Shown here: in pieces, positions 10,501-17,685 of the stretch | How the letters are laid out: each line of letters opens with the position of its first letter | Numbering within the stretch: the first letter of the stretch is position 1 | From: a bacterium | Lineage (GTDB): Bacteria; Patescibacteriota; Microgenomatia; UBA1406; GWC2-37-13 | Direction of reading: 5' to 3' | Assembly (NCBI GenBank): GCA_029573715.1 | Contig: JAKQDR010000164.1 | Coordinates: 1-39,140 of the forward strand | Length of the DNA: 39,140 nt | Notes under the pieces: model-generated | The model's database searches: none | What the model was told of the DNA's origin: nothing | What the model saw: only the letters and a program-made list of their open reading frames with translations | Translations under genes and position numbers: made by a program

Positions 10501-10737
10501 TATGTCATAGCGAGGTTTGCCAAACGAAAGATCGATAAATTGCAGAGTGAATTTTTTCCCGGTGTAATCATCGATGGGGAAAAACCCTTGAATCGTTTTT
10601 TTGAAGAGATTTTCTTCGAAGTTTTTCCACGAGTTCTTTTGAATTTCGATGAGATCAATTTTTTCAAGTCCGCTTTCGGCAGTGCCAAGCTCAAGCACAG
10701 GTAATGAAGGGTTATGGGTGACTTGAGTTTTTGCCAT
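7516..10737 (-). CDS. rpoB: DNA-directed RNA polymerase subunit beta
   Basis: 1073 residues, first gene of the operon. Hallmarks include [27 protein letters not shown], EDMPY-like [24 protein letters not shown], and the C-terminal block [25 protein letters not shown]. The rifamycin-binding cluster reads [11 protein letters not shown] and ELDNLRRIT: the E. coli positions Q513, H526, S531 and L533 become N, N, T and A. The ATG at 10737 (MAKTQVTHN) is preferred over a TTG 13 codons upstream because the extra residues do not resemble the family. A strong promoter lies 59-93 bases upstream. There is no Shine-Dalgarno site. No rplJ-rplL genes are next to it. Confidence 0.98.
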   Translation of the reverse strand: [1073 protein letters not shown]

Positions 10738-10802
10738 AGAAGCGCCGAAAAGATGCCAAAAATTTTTAAAACACAAAGAAGACAGTCCTGCCTAAGGTGC
10801 TT

Positions 10803-10830
10803 ATTATACGCAATTGTTGCGAAGTGTCAA
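10803..10830 (-). promoter_or_regulatory. Sigma-70 promoter of the rpoB-rpoC-rpsL-rpsG-fusA operon
   Basis: Read on the minus strand: TTGACA (10830-10825), a 16-base spacer, and TATAAT (10808-10803), both perfect matches to the consensus. Transcription would start near 10796, giving a leader of about 59 bases before the rpoB ATG. The leader contains the palindrome AAAAATTTTT (10758-10767). This is the only complete -35/-10 pair of such quality I see in the window, and it precedes its most highly expressed operon. Confidence 0.85.
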
Positions 10831-10891
10831 TAGGTGTATTAAAAACAACTGCCCGTGTTTCAGAGCCCATACATTCTTTAGACTATTTGTA

Positions 10892-11623
10892 CTAGCTTTG
10901 ATGCTTTTTTGCCCAATAGGTATTTGCACGAAGTAATGAATCAAACGTTCCTGCGTCTTCCCATGCTCCTTGTATCACTTTTGCTCGAAGCTCTCCCATT
11001 TCAAAATACGCATTGTTTATGGCTGGTGATCCAAGATAACTTGTCATTTCAATCTCTCCTCTTGCTGAAGGAGCAAGGTTTTTGGCGATTTCACTCACTC
11101 GGTTATCAAACACATATAATCCGACGGAAGCGAGGTTACTTTTTGGTTTTTCAGGCTTTTCTTCGATAGAGAGCACTTTGCCATGTGCGTCTATCTCAAC
11201 CACACCGAGTCGCTGTGGGTCGGGAACTTCTTTGAGAAAAATTAATCCTCCAGACTTGAATGAGGCAAGATCGTCTTTGAAATTCTCATCGAATATATTG
11301 TCGCCCAATATGAGCGCGACATTATCACCTGCTATGAAGTTTTCGCCGACGATAAATGCATCGGCCAGCCCTCGGGGTTTCTCTTGAATCTCATAGGTAA
11401 ACTTGCAGCCAAATTCTTTGCCAGAGCCGAGCAGATTCAGAAAATGACCCGCATATTCCGGGGCAATAATGATAAGAACATCTTTTATTCCTGCAGTTAC
11501 GAGTGTGTTTATCGGATAGTAAATCATGGGTTTGTTGTACACGGGCAGCAGCTGCTTGGAGGTGATTTTGGTGAGTGGGCGCAGACGGGTGGCGCTTCCT
11601 CCGGCAAGAATAATTCCTTTCAT
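10892..11623 (-). CDS. rmlA: Glucose-1-phosphate thymidylyltransferase (RmlA-type sugar nucleotidyltransferase)
   Basis: 243 residues. It makes dTDP-glucose (or a related NDP-sugar) from sugar-1-phosphate and the nucleotide triphosphate, the first step of dTDP-rhamnose supply. The signature GGSATRLRPLT...KQLLPVYNKPMIYYP fills the N-terminus, with LGDNIF (metal-binding Asp) near residue 106, IEEKPEKPKS near 153 and WEDAGTFDSLL near the C-terminus. It is of the short form, without the C-terminal extension of E. coli RmlA. The ATG at 11623 begins MKGIILAGG as in relatives; a GTG three codons upstream (11632), preceded by AAGGA, is possible. No rmlB/C/D genes are nearby, though two rhamnosyltransferase-like GT2 proteins occur further right. 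It appears to be a single-gene unit. Confidence 0.92.
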   Translation of the reverse strand: MKGIILAGGSATRLRPLTKITSKQLLPVYNKPMIYYPINTLVTAGIKDVLIIIAPEYAGHFLNLLGSGKEFGCKFTYEIQEKPRGLADAFIVGENFIAGDNVALILGDNIFDENFKDDLASFKSGGLIFLKEVPDPQRLGVVEIDAHGKVLSIEEKPEKPKSNLASVGLYVFDNRVSEIAKNLAPSARGEIEMTSYLGSPAINNAYFEMGELRAKVIQGAWEDAGTFDSLLRANTYWAKKHQS

Positions 11624-11632
11624 AGGTGCCAC

Positions 11633-11666
11633 TATTGTAATAGTCCTTAATATAAATGCAAGTCAG
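11633..11666 (-). promoter_or_regulatory. Possible rmlA promoter region
   Basis: On the minus strand a TACAAT lies 10 bases before the ATG at 11623. A second candidate slightly further upstream (outside this span) is TTGATT, 18 bases, TATAAG, which would give a leader of about 40 bases containing AAGGA. I cannot choose between them from sequence. Confidence 0.35.
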
Positions 11667-11736
11667 TCTTATACTTCCATGCTTCTGCAACAATCAATGT
11701 GTTCGTATGCTACGCTCAATTCTTGTACATACACTG

Positions 11737-11908
11737 CTCACCACATCCGTTTCAAAAAGACGTTCGTCTACACTTGAGCACTGCAAACACACCTATTGCT
11801 TCTGTAATACTCACTTAAGTGAGCGTCCTCTGATTCATACTATGTACATGAAGAGAGTACTTTGTTTGGGCGGACGCTCAATGCTTTTTGAAACGGGTGT
11901 TTGGTGAG
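11737..11908. repeat. Long imperfect inverted repeat with a nested hairpin (candidate structured RNA or miniature element)
   Basis: The left arm 11737-11759 (CTCACC, ACAT, CCGTTTCAAAAAG) pairs with the right arm 11884-11908 (CTTTTTGAAACGG, GTGT, two unpaired T, GGTGAG): 23 pairs with one G-U if read as plus-strand RNA. Inside, TGAGCGTCC (11820-11828) pairs with GGACGCTCA (11872-11880), and within that loop TTCAT (11834-11838) pairs with ATGAA (11848-11852). The perfect palindrome CTCACTTAAGTGAG (11810-11823) overlaps the inner left arm. No gene is supported in 11633-11997; this element is the main content of that gap. No target-site duplication or second copy is visible. Confidence 0.6.
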
Positions 11909-11963
11909 TTATATCCAACATCATGAGATTATTGCAGTAGGTTGCATATAAGTGGGGAGAATA

Positions 11964-11999
11964 AGACCTTCGCGTGTTTTGTGGAAACACTATTGGTCT
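11964..11999 (-). terminator. Hairpin at the 3' end of the small membrane protein gene (weak terminator candidate)
   Basis: GTGTTT (11974-11979) and AAACAC (11985-11990) form a 6-bp stem with a 5-base loop; AGACC (11964-11968) and GGTCT (11995-11999) can pair outside it. It lies immediately at the stop codon of the gene ending at 11998. No clear T run follows on the minus strand, so termination is uncertain. Confidence 0.3.
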
Positions 12000-12282
12000 A
12001 GTACTGGGCAAGGGTGAGTGCGAGAAACAGAATAGAGAAGCCGATAAGAAAGTATTCAAGGAGAATTTTTAGTCGCAGCGTCTTGGTGAGGATGTGATGA
12101 TAGATGCCCCAGCAAATGTAAAAAATGGTGAATGCAATAAATACAAACAGTTGAGCACTTTTCACTCCGGCAAAAAGACGGACAGACAAGATGAAAAATA
12201 TCGCAGCAGTGAGTATAAGCAGATAATCAAACAAGTGATGGTGCCACACTTCTTTTTTGACATGACGTATAAGTTGTTTCAT
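11998..12282 (-). CDS. Small three-helix membrane protein of unknown function
   Basis: 94 residues. A basic, His-rich N-terminus (MKQLIRHVKKEVWHHH) is followed by three hydrophobic segments at about residues 18-38, 44-64 and 72-93, so the N-terminus is probably cytoplasmic. I recognise no family motif. It lies 24 bases downstream of the CAP-domain gene on the same strand and is likely the last gene of the ftsE-to-CAP cluster. There is no Shine-Dalgarno site. The coding call rests on the coherent transmembrane pattern and its position in the operon. Confidence 0.65.
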   Translation of the reverse strand: MKQLIRHVKKEVWHHHLFDYLLILTAAIFFILSVRLFAGVKSAQLFVFIAFTIFYICWGIYHHILTKTLRLKILLEYFLIGFSILFLALTLAQY

Positions 12283-12306
12283 ATTTAAGGTTGATGGTTA
12301 TGATGA

Positions 12307-13272
12307 CTATAAAATAGCACCTTTACTTAAGAAATACATACCGATAAGTATTGCAATAAGAAATATCATATGTGCCAAGTGTTTTCCGCGATGCCGATGA
12401 AATTGTGTCCTGCTGATATGAAACAAATCTATCGTAAATATGATTACGAGAAAGACAACTGACACAGCAGAAAGCATGCGAAATGCGGGGTAGAGATTTA
12501 TGGAAGGGCTCGGGCGTGTGCGCGCTTCACCAGATGGCAGGGCAACTTCTACTTCAGTCGCAGGAGACTGCGCGATATAGGGCACAGGTGTGCTTGTTGG
12601 CACATCGGTGGGGAGCGTGCGGGCTCGAACGGGCACAGGGCTTAATGATTCTTGAGCGGGTTGAGGCGCTTGGATTTCTTGCGTTGTTTCACCGGCGATA
12701 GCGGATTTGGTGCCAAACATTTGCACGACCAGTGTGGTTTCTTCTCCAAGCAGGTTGCCGTTTAACATTGCCACCCCAATGTCTTTATAGTTTCCGTTGA
12801 GAATATTTGCCCGGTGTGTCTCGGAATTCATCCATGCATCAACGACCGCACCGCTATCCATAAAGTTTTTGGCGAGATTTTCACCGGCATATTCGTATTG
12901 ATAGTTTGCACCAAGTATAAAATCCCACGGGCTTTCGCCGCTGGGGCCAAAATGTGCCCAATATCCTTTGCTCATCATATCTTGTGCTTTGGCTGATGCC
13001 GCCTGTGCCAGACGTGCGTCATAGGCGAGAGTGCCCAGCCCGGCACTTTGTCGTTTTGCGTTTGTCACCTCAATGATACGGTCGGGGCTAATGTCTGTTG
13101 CAAATCCCAAAACATTATCAGAATACTGACCTATGTGGTGTATGAACACAAACGATGCCATGGCAAGGATGAGGTATGCGGTAAGTGCACGATGAGAGGT
13201 GAGCGCTGAATGATGATTATTGTGATGCCCGGGCACGAAGAGATGACGAAGTGCCCTTTGAATACTTTTCAT
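12307..13272 (-). CDS. Membrane-anchored CAP (SCP/PR1, YkwD-like) domain protein
   Basis: 321 residues. A short basic His-rich N-tail is followed by a transmembrane segment (~30-48), then a CAP domain (~62-195) with the characteristic pocket residues: His in AHFGP, Glu in AGENLAKNF, and SETHRANILNGNYKDIGV. A Pro/Thr-rich linker follows (~200-260), then two hydrophobic helices (~268-288, ~298-318). Bacterial CAP proteins are extracytoplasmic and of mostly unknown biochemistry; wall or envelope binding is a common guess. The start overlaps the end of the VanZ gene by 56 bases, so it is co-transcribed with it. No Shine-Dalgarno site. Confidence 0.9.
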   Translation of the reverse strand: MKSIQRALRHLFVPGHHNNHHSALTSHRALTAYLILAMASFVFIHHIGQYSDNVLGFATDISPDRIIEVTNAKRQSAGLGTLAYDARLAQAASAKAQDMMSKGYWAHFGPSGESPWDFILGANYQYEYAGENLAKNFMDSGAVVDAWMNSETHRANILNGNYKDIGVAMLNGNLLGEETTLVVQMFGTKSAIAGETTQEIQAPQPAQESLSPVPVRARTLPTDVPTSTPVPYIAQSPATEVEVALPSGEARTRPSPSINLYPAFRMLSAVSVVFLVIIFTIDLFHISRTQFHRHRGKHLAHMIFLIAILIGMYFLSKGAIL

Positions 13273-13657
13273 AAAAAGATATGAGCCAGTATACAGAGAG
13301 TATTCCTATACAGTCAATAAGCACGTCTTCAATTTTACCCGATCGGGTAGGCACATATGTCTGATGTATTTCATCAAATATCGCATATACAAGGGCAAAT
13401 CCCCCAGCGTAGCGCGCCGCTTGCTCCCATATAAGTGTGGGGACATTTCGATACAATGCAATAAAATTAAGCAAAGTTAATATCGCATATTCGATGACGT
13501 GCAAGGATTTAAAGAGCATGAAGTTGATCCACAACTTATCGCTGACAGCGATGCTCTGTCGGCTTGAGAGGAAAAAAATTAGGAGCATCCACCCTATGGG
13601 AGGCGCTATCCAAACATGTCTGGGTATTCGGTGGGCAAATTTCGATAGAGTTCCCAT
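13217..13657 (-). CDS. VanZ-family membrane protein
   Basis: 146 residues with about four hydrophobic segments. The VanZ-like features are PPIGWMLLIFFLSSRQS near the N-terminus, the KSLHVIEYAILTLL segment, and the conserved loop DEIHQTYVPTRSGKIEDVLIDCIG. VanZ itself gives low-level teicoplanin resistance in enterococci, but most family members are uncharacterised envelope proteins, so resistance should not be assumed. The ATG at 13657 (MGTLSKF) is the first start compatible with the domain; a longer in-frame extension is low-complexity antisense of the LTD gene and is rejected. It overlaps the LTD gene by 52 bases and the CAP gene by 56 bases. Confidence 0.85.
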   Translation of the reverse strand: MGTLSKFAHRIPRHVWIAPPIGWMLLIFFLSSRQSIAVSDKLWINFMLFKSLHVIEYAILTLLNFIALYRNVPTLIWEQAARYAGGFALVYAIFDEIHQTYVPTRSGKIEDVLIDCIGILSVYWLISFYEKYSKGTSSSLRARASQ

Positions 13658-15486
13658 AATCGCGCAAGTTGAAAACCACCGATGGTCATGCATATCCCCA
13701 TGATACAAAGATATCCGACAATTGCAAAGGATGAGGTGCTTGCAGTGGCACCGCTTGTTTTGGTCGAAACACTTTCTGCCATGATGGGTAAGGTGGGGCT
13801 TATTGTGTTTTTTGGCGTGTAGTTGAGGACTAGCGTTTCTGTCTGAAGCAAAGTGTTGGTGTGAGCTCCGAGATAATCGCCTGGATTTTGCGAAGAGTTT
13901 GAAATTCCCATGCCGAAACGGGGAGATGATGTCGGTGTGTGTGGTCGGGGAGGAGTGGGTGTTTTGGTTGGGGTCGGGGTGGGAGTTTCGCGCACGATAC
14001 ATCCTGAGTTGTATCCATTTTTAGAAGGCGTTTGCAGACACCACGACCCAAAATTTGCAGATGATCTTCCCCAACTGAGCCCCCGCTCTGACGTTTCATA
14101 GGAAAACTGGTCAACCACCATGCCTAGAGAGTTTAATAAGAGAATGCGTTCATTCGAATTGTTCATTCTGGCGCTTGAAAGTTCAACAACTCCATATCGG
14201 TAGGCGGGAATGACTAGAGTTATCGACGCAATCGCTTTGTCTGTTGCGTCTTTAATGCTCCATCCCTCAAGCGTTACTTCAAATCGGTTGTCATTATATA
14301 TTTCTATCCATTCCCGTTCATCGTTTTCTGGATGAACATAGAGTTCAGATAGATAGATACCGCTTGGTACCGGAGCTGAAGCGTTCGGCGATGGAGACGC
14401 AGATGGAGTGAGTGAGGGCGTAAAGGATGATACTAGGCACGGATAATTATCCATTCCTTTGCTGGGCAGTTGGAGGCAAAACGATGGAGAGTGGAGTGAT
14501 GTTCTTCCCCATGCGACGTCCACTTGGGAATTTGTATATACAAAAATTTCAACCTCCGTTCCTTCAGAGTCTATCAAACGTATGGTATCGCCGGTATTGT
14601 TGAAGATATTACTGGGCATTAATACAACAAAGTAGCCAAATGCGGGTGCAATACCATTAATCACCACCGGCGACCCGCCACCCTCGGCAATATCATCAAG
14701 CATCCACCCAACAAGTGATTGCTCATACGATGAATCGTTGTAGAGTTCCACCCACTCTTTATCAACAGAAGGGTTCACCATGATTTCTGACAAATATATC
14801 CGTGGCACGATCGTTGCAGTTGGGGTGAAAGAAGGGGTGTTGGTTGGCAAAGGGGTTGGTGTGCGCGTGGGAGTTATGGTGGGGGTGGGAGTTTGGGAGG
14901 GACTTGGTGTCCAAGTCAATGTTGGGGTTGGAATGGGGGTAGGAGAGTTTGAGAGCCCACTAGCGCAATCTGTTTGACTCGCATTATATCGACCAATGGA
15001 GCTTGGTTGTATGCTAAAAGCGCCCGTTCCATCGGGTATGCGGGCATATGAAGTTCCACTGGATGTGAAGGACGTATATGAGTATGAATCAACAAGTTGT
15101 GCAGATGCAGACGTTGGGTTTGCGGTTGCATCAAATAGACGTATCGTATCGGGTGTTGTTGTATTTAAAAATAAATTACCTCGTGCAATAAGGCAGGCAT
15201 AGGGTGGCACAGGATCTTGTGCCGGCAACACAAGATACGTGCTACCCCCACTATCATCGATATACCATCCGCTCACATCAATTGCATGATCGGACACATT
15301 CATAAGCTCAACTGTCTGTGGGCTTGCAAAAACGTCAAATTCGTTAATCACCATGTATGCGTAAGATGGTTTGGAGCCCAGCACAAGAAAAACTAAAACG
15401 CAAATCCACATGAAAGACAGATGTGTGCCAAGAAAAATGATGGGCCGCGTGTATGATGTGTGGTGTGCGTTATTCAAAAACCGCAT
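13606..15486 (-). CDS. Surface protein with three lamin-tail (LTD) domains and two membrane anchors
   Basis: 626 residues. An N-terminal hydrophobic segment (~22-42) acts as signal or anchor. Three LTD beta-sandwich domains begin at YMVINEFDVF (~44), IYLSEIMVNPSVDKEWVELYN (~230) and IYLSELYVHPENDEREWIEIYN (~378); each has the VEL/WVELYN-type strand followed by a GW turn (GWYIDD, GWMLDD, GWSIKD). Pro/Thr-rich linkers separate the domains. A C-terminal transmembrane helix (~590-610) precedes a short basic tail. LTD domains occur in secreted and cell-surface proteins and are thought to bind or scaffold. The start overlaps the peptidase gene by 17 bases and has AGGA a few bases upstream, one of the few Shine-Dalgarno-like sites here. 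Confidence 0.88.
   Translation of the reverse strand: MRFLNNAHHTSYTRPIIFLGTHLSFMWICVLVFLVLGSKPSYAYMVINEFDVFASPQTVELMNVSDHAIDVSGWYIDDSGGSTYLVLPAQDPVPPYACLIARGNLFLNTTTPDTIRLFDATANPTSASAQLVDSYSYTSFTSSGTSYARIPDGTGAFSIQPSSIGRYNASQTDCASGLSNSPTPIPTPTLTWTPSPSQTPTPTITPTRTPTPLPTNTPSFTPTATIVPRIYLSEIMVNPSVDKEWVELYNDSSYEQSLVGWMLDDIAEGGGSPVVINGIAPAFGYFVVLMPSNIFNNTGDTIRLIDSEGTEVEIFVYTNSQVDVAWGRTSLHSPSFCLQLPSKGMDNYPCLVSSFTPSLTPSASPSPNASAPVPSGIYLSELYVHPENDEREWIEIYNDNRFEVTLEGWSIKDATDKAIASITLVIPAYRYGVVELSSARMNNSNERILLLNSLGMVVDQFSYETSERGLSWGRSSANFGSWCLQTPSKNGYNSGCIVRETPTPTPTKTPTPPRPHTPTSSPRFGMGISNSSQNPGDYLGAHTNTLLQTETLVLNYTPKNTISPTLPIMAESVSTKTSGATASTSSFAIVGYLCIMGICMTIGGFQLARLWELYRNLPTEYPDMFG
14815..14948. repeat. 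Low-complexity Pro/Thr linker coding tract in the LTD gene
   Basis: Degenerate repeats of the plus-strand type GGGGTTGG/GTGGGAG encode Thr-Pro-rich linker between LTD domains 1 and 2. A similar but shorter tract occurs near 13940-13990. It is a coding low-complexity region, not a CRISPR or tandem satellite. Confidence 0.7.
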
Positions 15487-16729
15487 ATCTTCCTGACAGA
15501 CTATAATAATCTGAAAGCTTCAGATCGGGGCCGTAGATAGGATCGTTCATGATGTATTCACCATCAGATTTTTTCTTTAAGACCACGTAATGTCCTTGAT
15601 TGCGCACAGAGGTGATGACCGGGATGCCGCGCTCCAAATATCCATCTATTTCGCCAAATGGTATTTCGCGATAGCGCAGCCCCCCTGGCCATGCGCCATT
15701 GAATGTGTTGGGAACACAGGCATATGCAGTGGCATATGATGTGGGAAAGCAGCCTGATGCGGGCCCTCCGTAAAAATAGCGGGCATTAGATGCAAAATAA
15801 GTAGGGTTGATGTCATGCCCGTAATGCTTAAGAACCATGGCGAGAGAACTGATAAAACACCCTACATCAAGCACCGTTTCTCCCGAATCGCCCATGCGCA
15901 TGCCGGCCCAGCGCTCGTCACGTTGAGAGTAATACCATCCTCCTTCACCTGTGCCCAAGCCATTCGCCTTGATGATGTTTGTGCCGGTTGATGCAACGAA
16001 GTTTTTAAATGCACTTAGCTGTCTTTGTGCTTCGGCGATAATATTTTGATACTCATTCTCCCGGTTTTGAGTCGCCGCGATGAGGATTTTTTTCGCTGCT
16101 TGTTGGCTTTCAAGATCTGCTTGTTGCGAAGCGAGTGTGCTTTGCAGTGCCGTGAGTTCTATCGCTCTTTTTTCGCGCTGTTGTTTTGCTTCTTCAAAAT
16201 TGAGCTTTGTTTCTTGAGTTTGAATAAGTAGTCGCTGTCGATTGCTTTGGGCGAGTGTGTGATATTTAACAGAGTTAACCATATCATTGGCGGTGCGTGC
16301 ATTGAGCAACAAATCGAAAATGGTGGCTCGACGTTGTTTGTAGGTTTGATAGGTTGTCGCAAGAAAGAGTTTCCATTGCTCATCAAGTCGCGTGTCGAGG
16401 GAATCGATACGATTGGTTAATATCAATTTTTCTTTTTCAACAGACCCGATTTTGTTTTCAGTCTCTTGTATCCTAAGCTCAGTGACATAGGCTTGAGTGT
16501 CCAGATAATCTAATTGATTCGCAAGTGTATTTCGCTGTTGACGAGTTTCCTCAAGCTTACGTTGATATTCTAATATCTTTCCCTCTAGTTTGTTTTTTTC
16601 GTTGTCCACGACTGAAGTGTCGACGGTTGGCGTCGGTGTTGGTGTTTCTGTCTGTGCATAGAGACCCTTGAGTTCACCGGTGGAAACAAAAAGGAGAGCA
16701 GTCAGCAAAAAAGAGAACCAAAAGGCCAT
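15470..16729 (-). CDS. Secreted coiled-coil protein with C39-like peptidase domain (EnvC/PcsB-type FtsEX partner)
   Basis: 419 residues. A signal peptide (1-26) and a short Thr/Pro linker precede a long heptad-rich coiled coil (~42-242). In the middle of the coil is FDLLLNARTANDMVNSVKY, very like the EnvC/PcsB segment in FtsEX-activated murein hydrolases. The C-terminus (~265-419) looks like Peptidase_C39_2: YYSQRDERWAGMRMG, Cys291 in DVGCFISSLAMVL, His380 in GHYVVLKK and Asn395/Asp396 in MNDPIYG, fitting a papain-type Cys-His-Asn/Asp set. EnvC carries LytM and PcsB carries CHAP here instead. It lies 59 bases after ftsX. The likely role is cell-wall cleavage at division, controlled by FtsEX; this is inference. 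The ATG at 16729 starts the signal peptide. Confidence 0.85.
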   Translation of the reverse strand: MAFWFSFLLTALLFVSTGELKGLYAQTETPTPTPTVDTSVVDNEKNKLEGKILEYQRKLEETRQQRNTLANQLDYLDTQAYVTELRIQETENKIGSVEKEKLILTNRIDSLDTRLDEQWKLFLATTYQTYKQRRATIFDLLLNARTANDMVNSVKYHTLAQSNRQRLLIQTQETKLNFEEAKQQREKRAIELTALQSTLASQQADLESQQAAKKILIAATQNRENEYQNIIAEAQRQLSAFKNFVASTGTNIIKANGLGTGEGGWYYSQRDERWAGMRMGDSGETVLDVGCFISSLAMVLKHYGHDINPTYFASNARYFYGGPASGCFPTSYATAYACVPNTFNGAWPGGLRYREIPFGEIDGYLERGIPVITSVRNQGHYVVLKKKSDGEYIMNDPIYGPDLKLSDYYSLSGRYAVFE

Positions 16730-16788
16730 GTTTTTACAGTACCATATTAACGAGATGAGTGCAATACGAGCGTGTAGTATTGTCGGTT

Positions 16789-17685
16789 TTACGCCCGGAT
16801 GTATTTGTCGGTCGCCACTTTCGTTGCAAGTGCGCTTATCGCAACAACATACACAATGACTGCGGCGCATAATGCGCCTATCGTGACCAGATGCAACGGC
16901 CATATTTGAGCAGTAACAGTGGAAACACTGAGCGTGAGTGTGTCTATGCCCTCAAGGTAAGAAGAAAAGGCGTCTTTAACACTATACACAAGCCCTCCAA
17001 ATGCTCCAATCGCCATAAGCGATGCCACGACAGAAAGAAAGACTCCCTCATCAAAGAACGGCTTTGCGATGTTGCCTGAGGTGGCCCCAAGCAGGCGATA
17101 GAGCTCGATTTCTTCTTTGCGAAGCGCAATTTTAAACATAACCATCGTAATAAGAGTAACAAGTGTCATAAGCGCCAGATATGACGCTAACACCAAAACA
17201 CTCACCCGGAGCGCCTGCGTTATTGTCATGAGCTTGTTGATCATTTCTTCATCGAATTGAACCTCATCAATTCCCTTTTCTGTGCGCAAATAGTTTGCAA
17301 TATCGACAAGATGTGCTGGCTTTTCTGCGTATGCGTACAGAGAGGAGGGGAAATTTTCCGCACTGGTCATCTCAAGAAGGAGTGGATTATCTTTGTTTTG
17401 TTCTCGATAGAAATCGAATGCTTTTTGTTTGTCAACATATTCAACGCTGCGAACGTTGTCTGATTGAATCAAATTTTCGCGGACTCGTAGCACGTCTTTT
17501 TCTTCGGTGCTTGGCTTAAAGTACACAATGACAGGTATTTGAACTTCAACCGTATTGAATATCGAGACCAGTAGACCGGTTGATGTCAGAGATGTGAGTA
17601 ATAAAAACGCACCAAAGAACTGAAGCAAAACAACACTTAAGGATTGAAAAGGGGTTCTTCTGATGTTACTGAGTAGGTCTTTCAT
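16789..17685 (-). CDS. ftsX: Cell division permease FtsX
   Basis: 298 residues with the FtsX plan: a cytoplasmic N-terminus (MKDLLSNIRRTPFQSL), TM1 (~18-40), a large extracytoplasmic domain (~45-165, with VIVYFKPSTEEKDV and VEYVDKQKAF), then three TM helices (~170-195, ~215-240, ~265-290). The conserved cytoplasmic stretch ALRKEEIELYRLLGAT is present. It does not transport a known solute but relays ATP hydrolysis by FtsE to a wall hydrolase outside. It overlaps ftsE by 4 bases (ATGA), so the two are translationally coupled, and it is followed by the probable hydrolase partner. Confidence 0.95.
   Translation of the reverse strand: MKDLLSNIRRTPFQSLSVVLLQFFGAFLLLTSLTSTGLLVSIFNTVEVQIPVIVYFKPSTEEKDVLRVRENLIQSDNVRSVEYVDKQKAFDFYREQNKDNPLLLEMTSAENFPSSLYAYAEKPAHLVDIANYLRTEKGIDEVQFDEEMINKLMTITQALRVSVLVLASYLALMTLVTLITMVMFKIALRKEEIELYRLLGATSGNIAKPFFDEGVFLSVVASLMAIGAFGGLVYSVKDAFSSYLEGIDTLTLSVSTVTAQIWPLHLVTIGALCAAVIVYVVAISALATKVATDKYIRA

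Noticed and set aside
11656-11907. Small open frames in the gap upstream of rmlA
   Set aside because: They run through the inverted repeat arms, have no hydrophobic or domain pattern, and overlap each other in several frames.
13217-13657. VanZ as evidence of glycopeptide resistance
   Set aside because: There is no vanHAX or vanRS nearby; VanZ-family proteins are common in genomes with no such resistance.
13658-14002. N-terminal extension of the VanZ protein by 115 residues
   Set aside because: The extension is low-complexity His/Arg/Ser-rich sequence in a second frame of the LTD gene; the VanZ domain begins just after the ATG at 13657.
14815-14948. Possible CRISPR or tandem repeat
   Set aside because: The repeats are short, degenerate and without spacers; they encode Pro/Thr-rich linker of the LTD protein.
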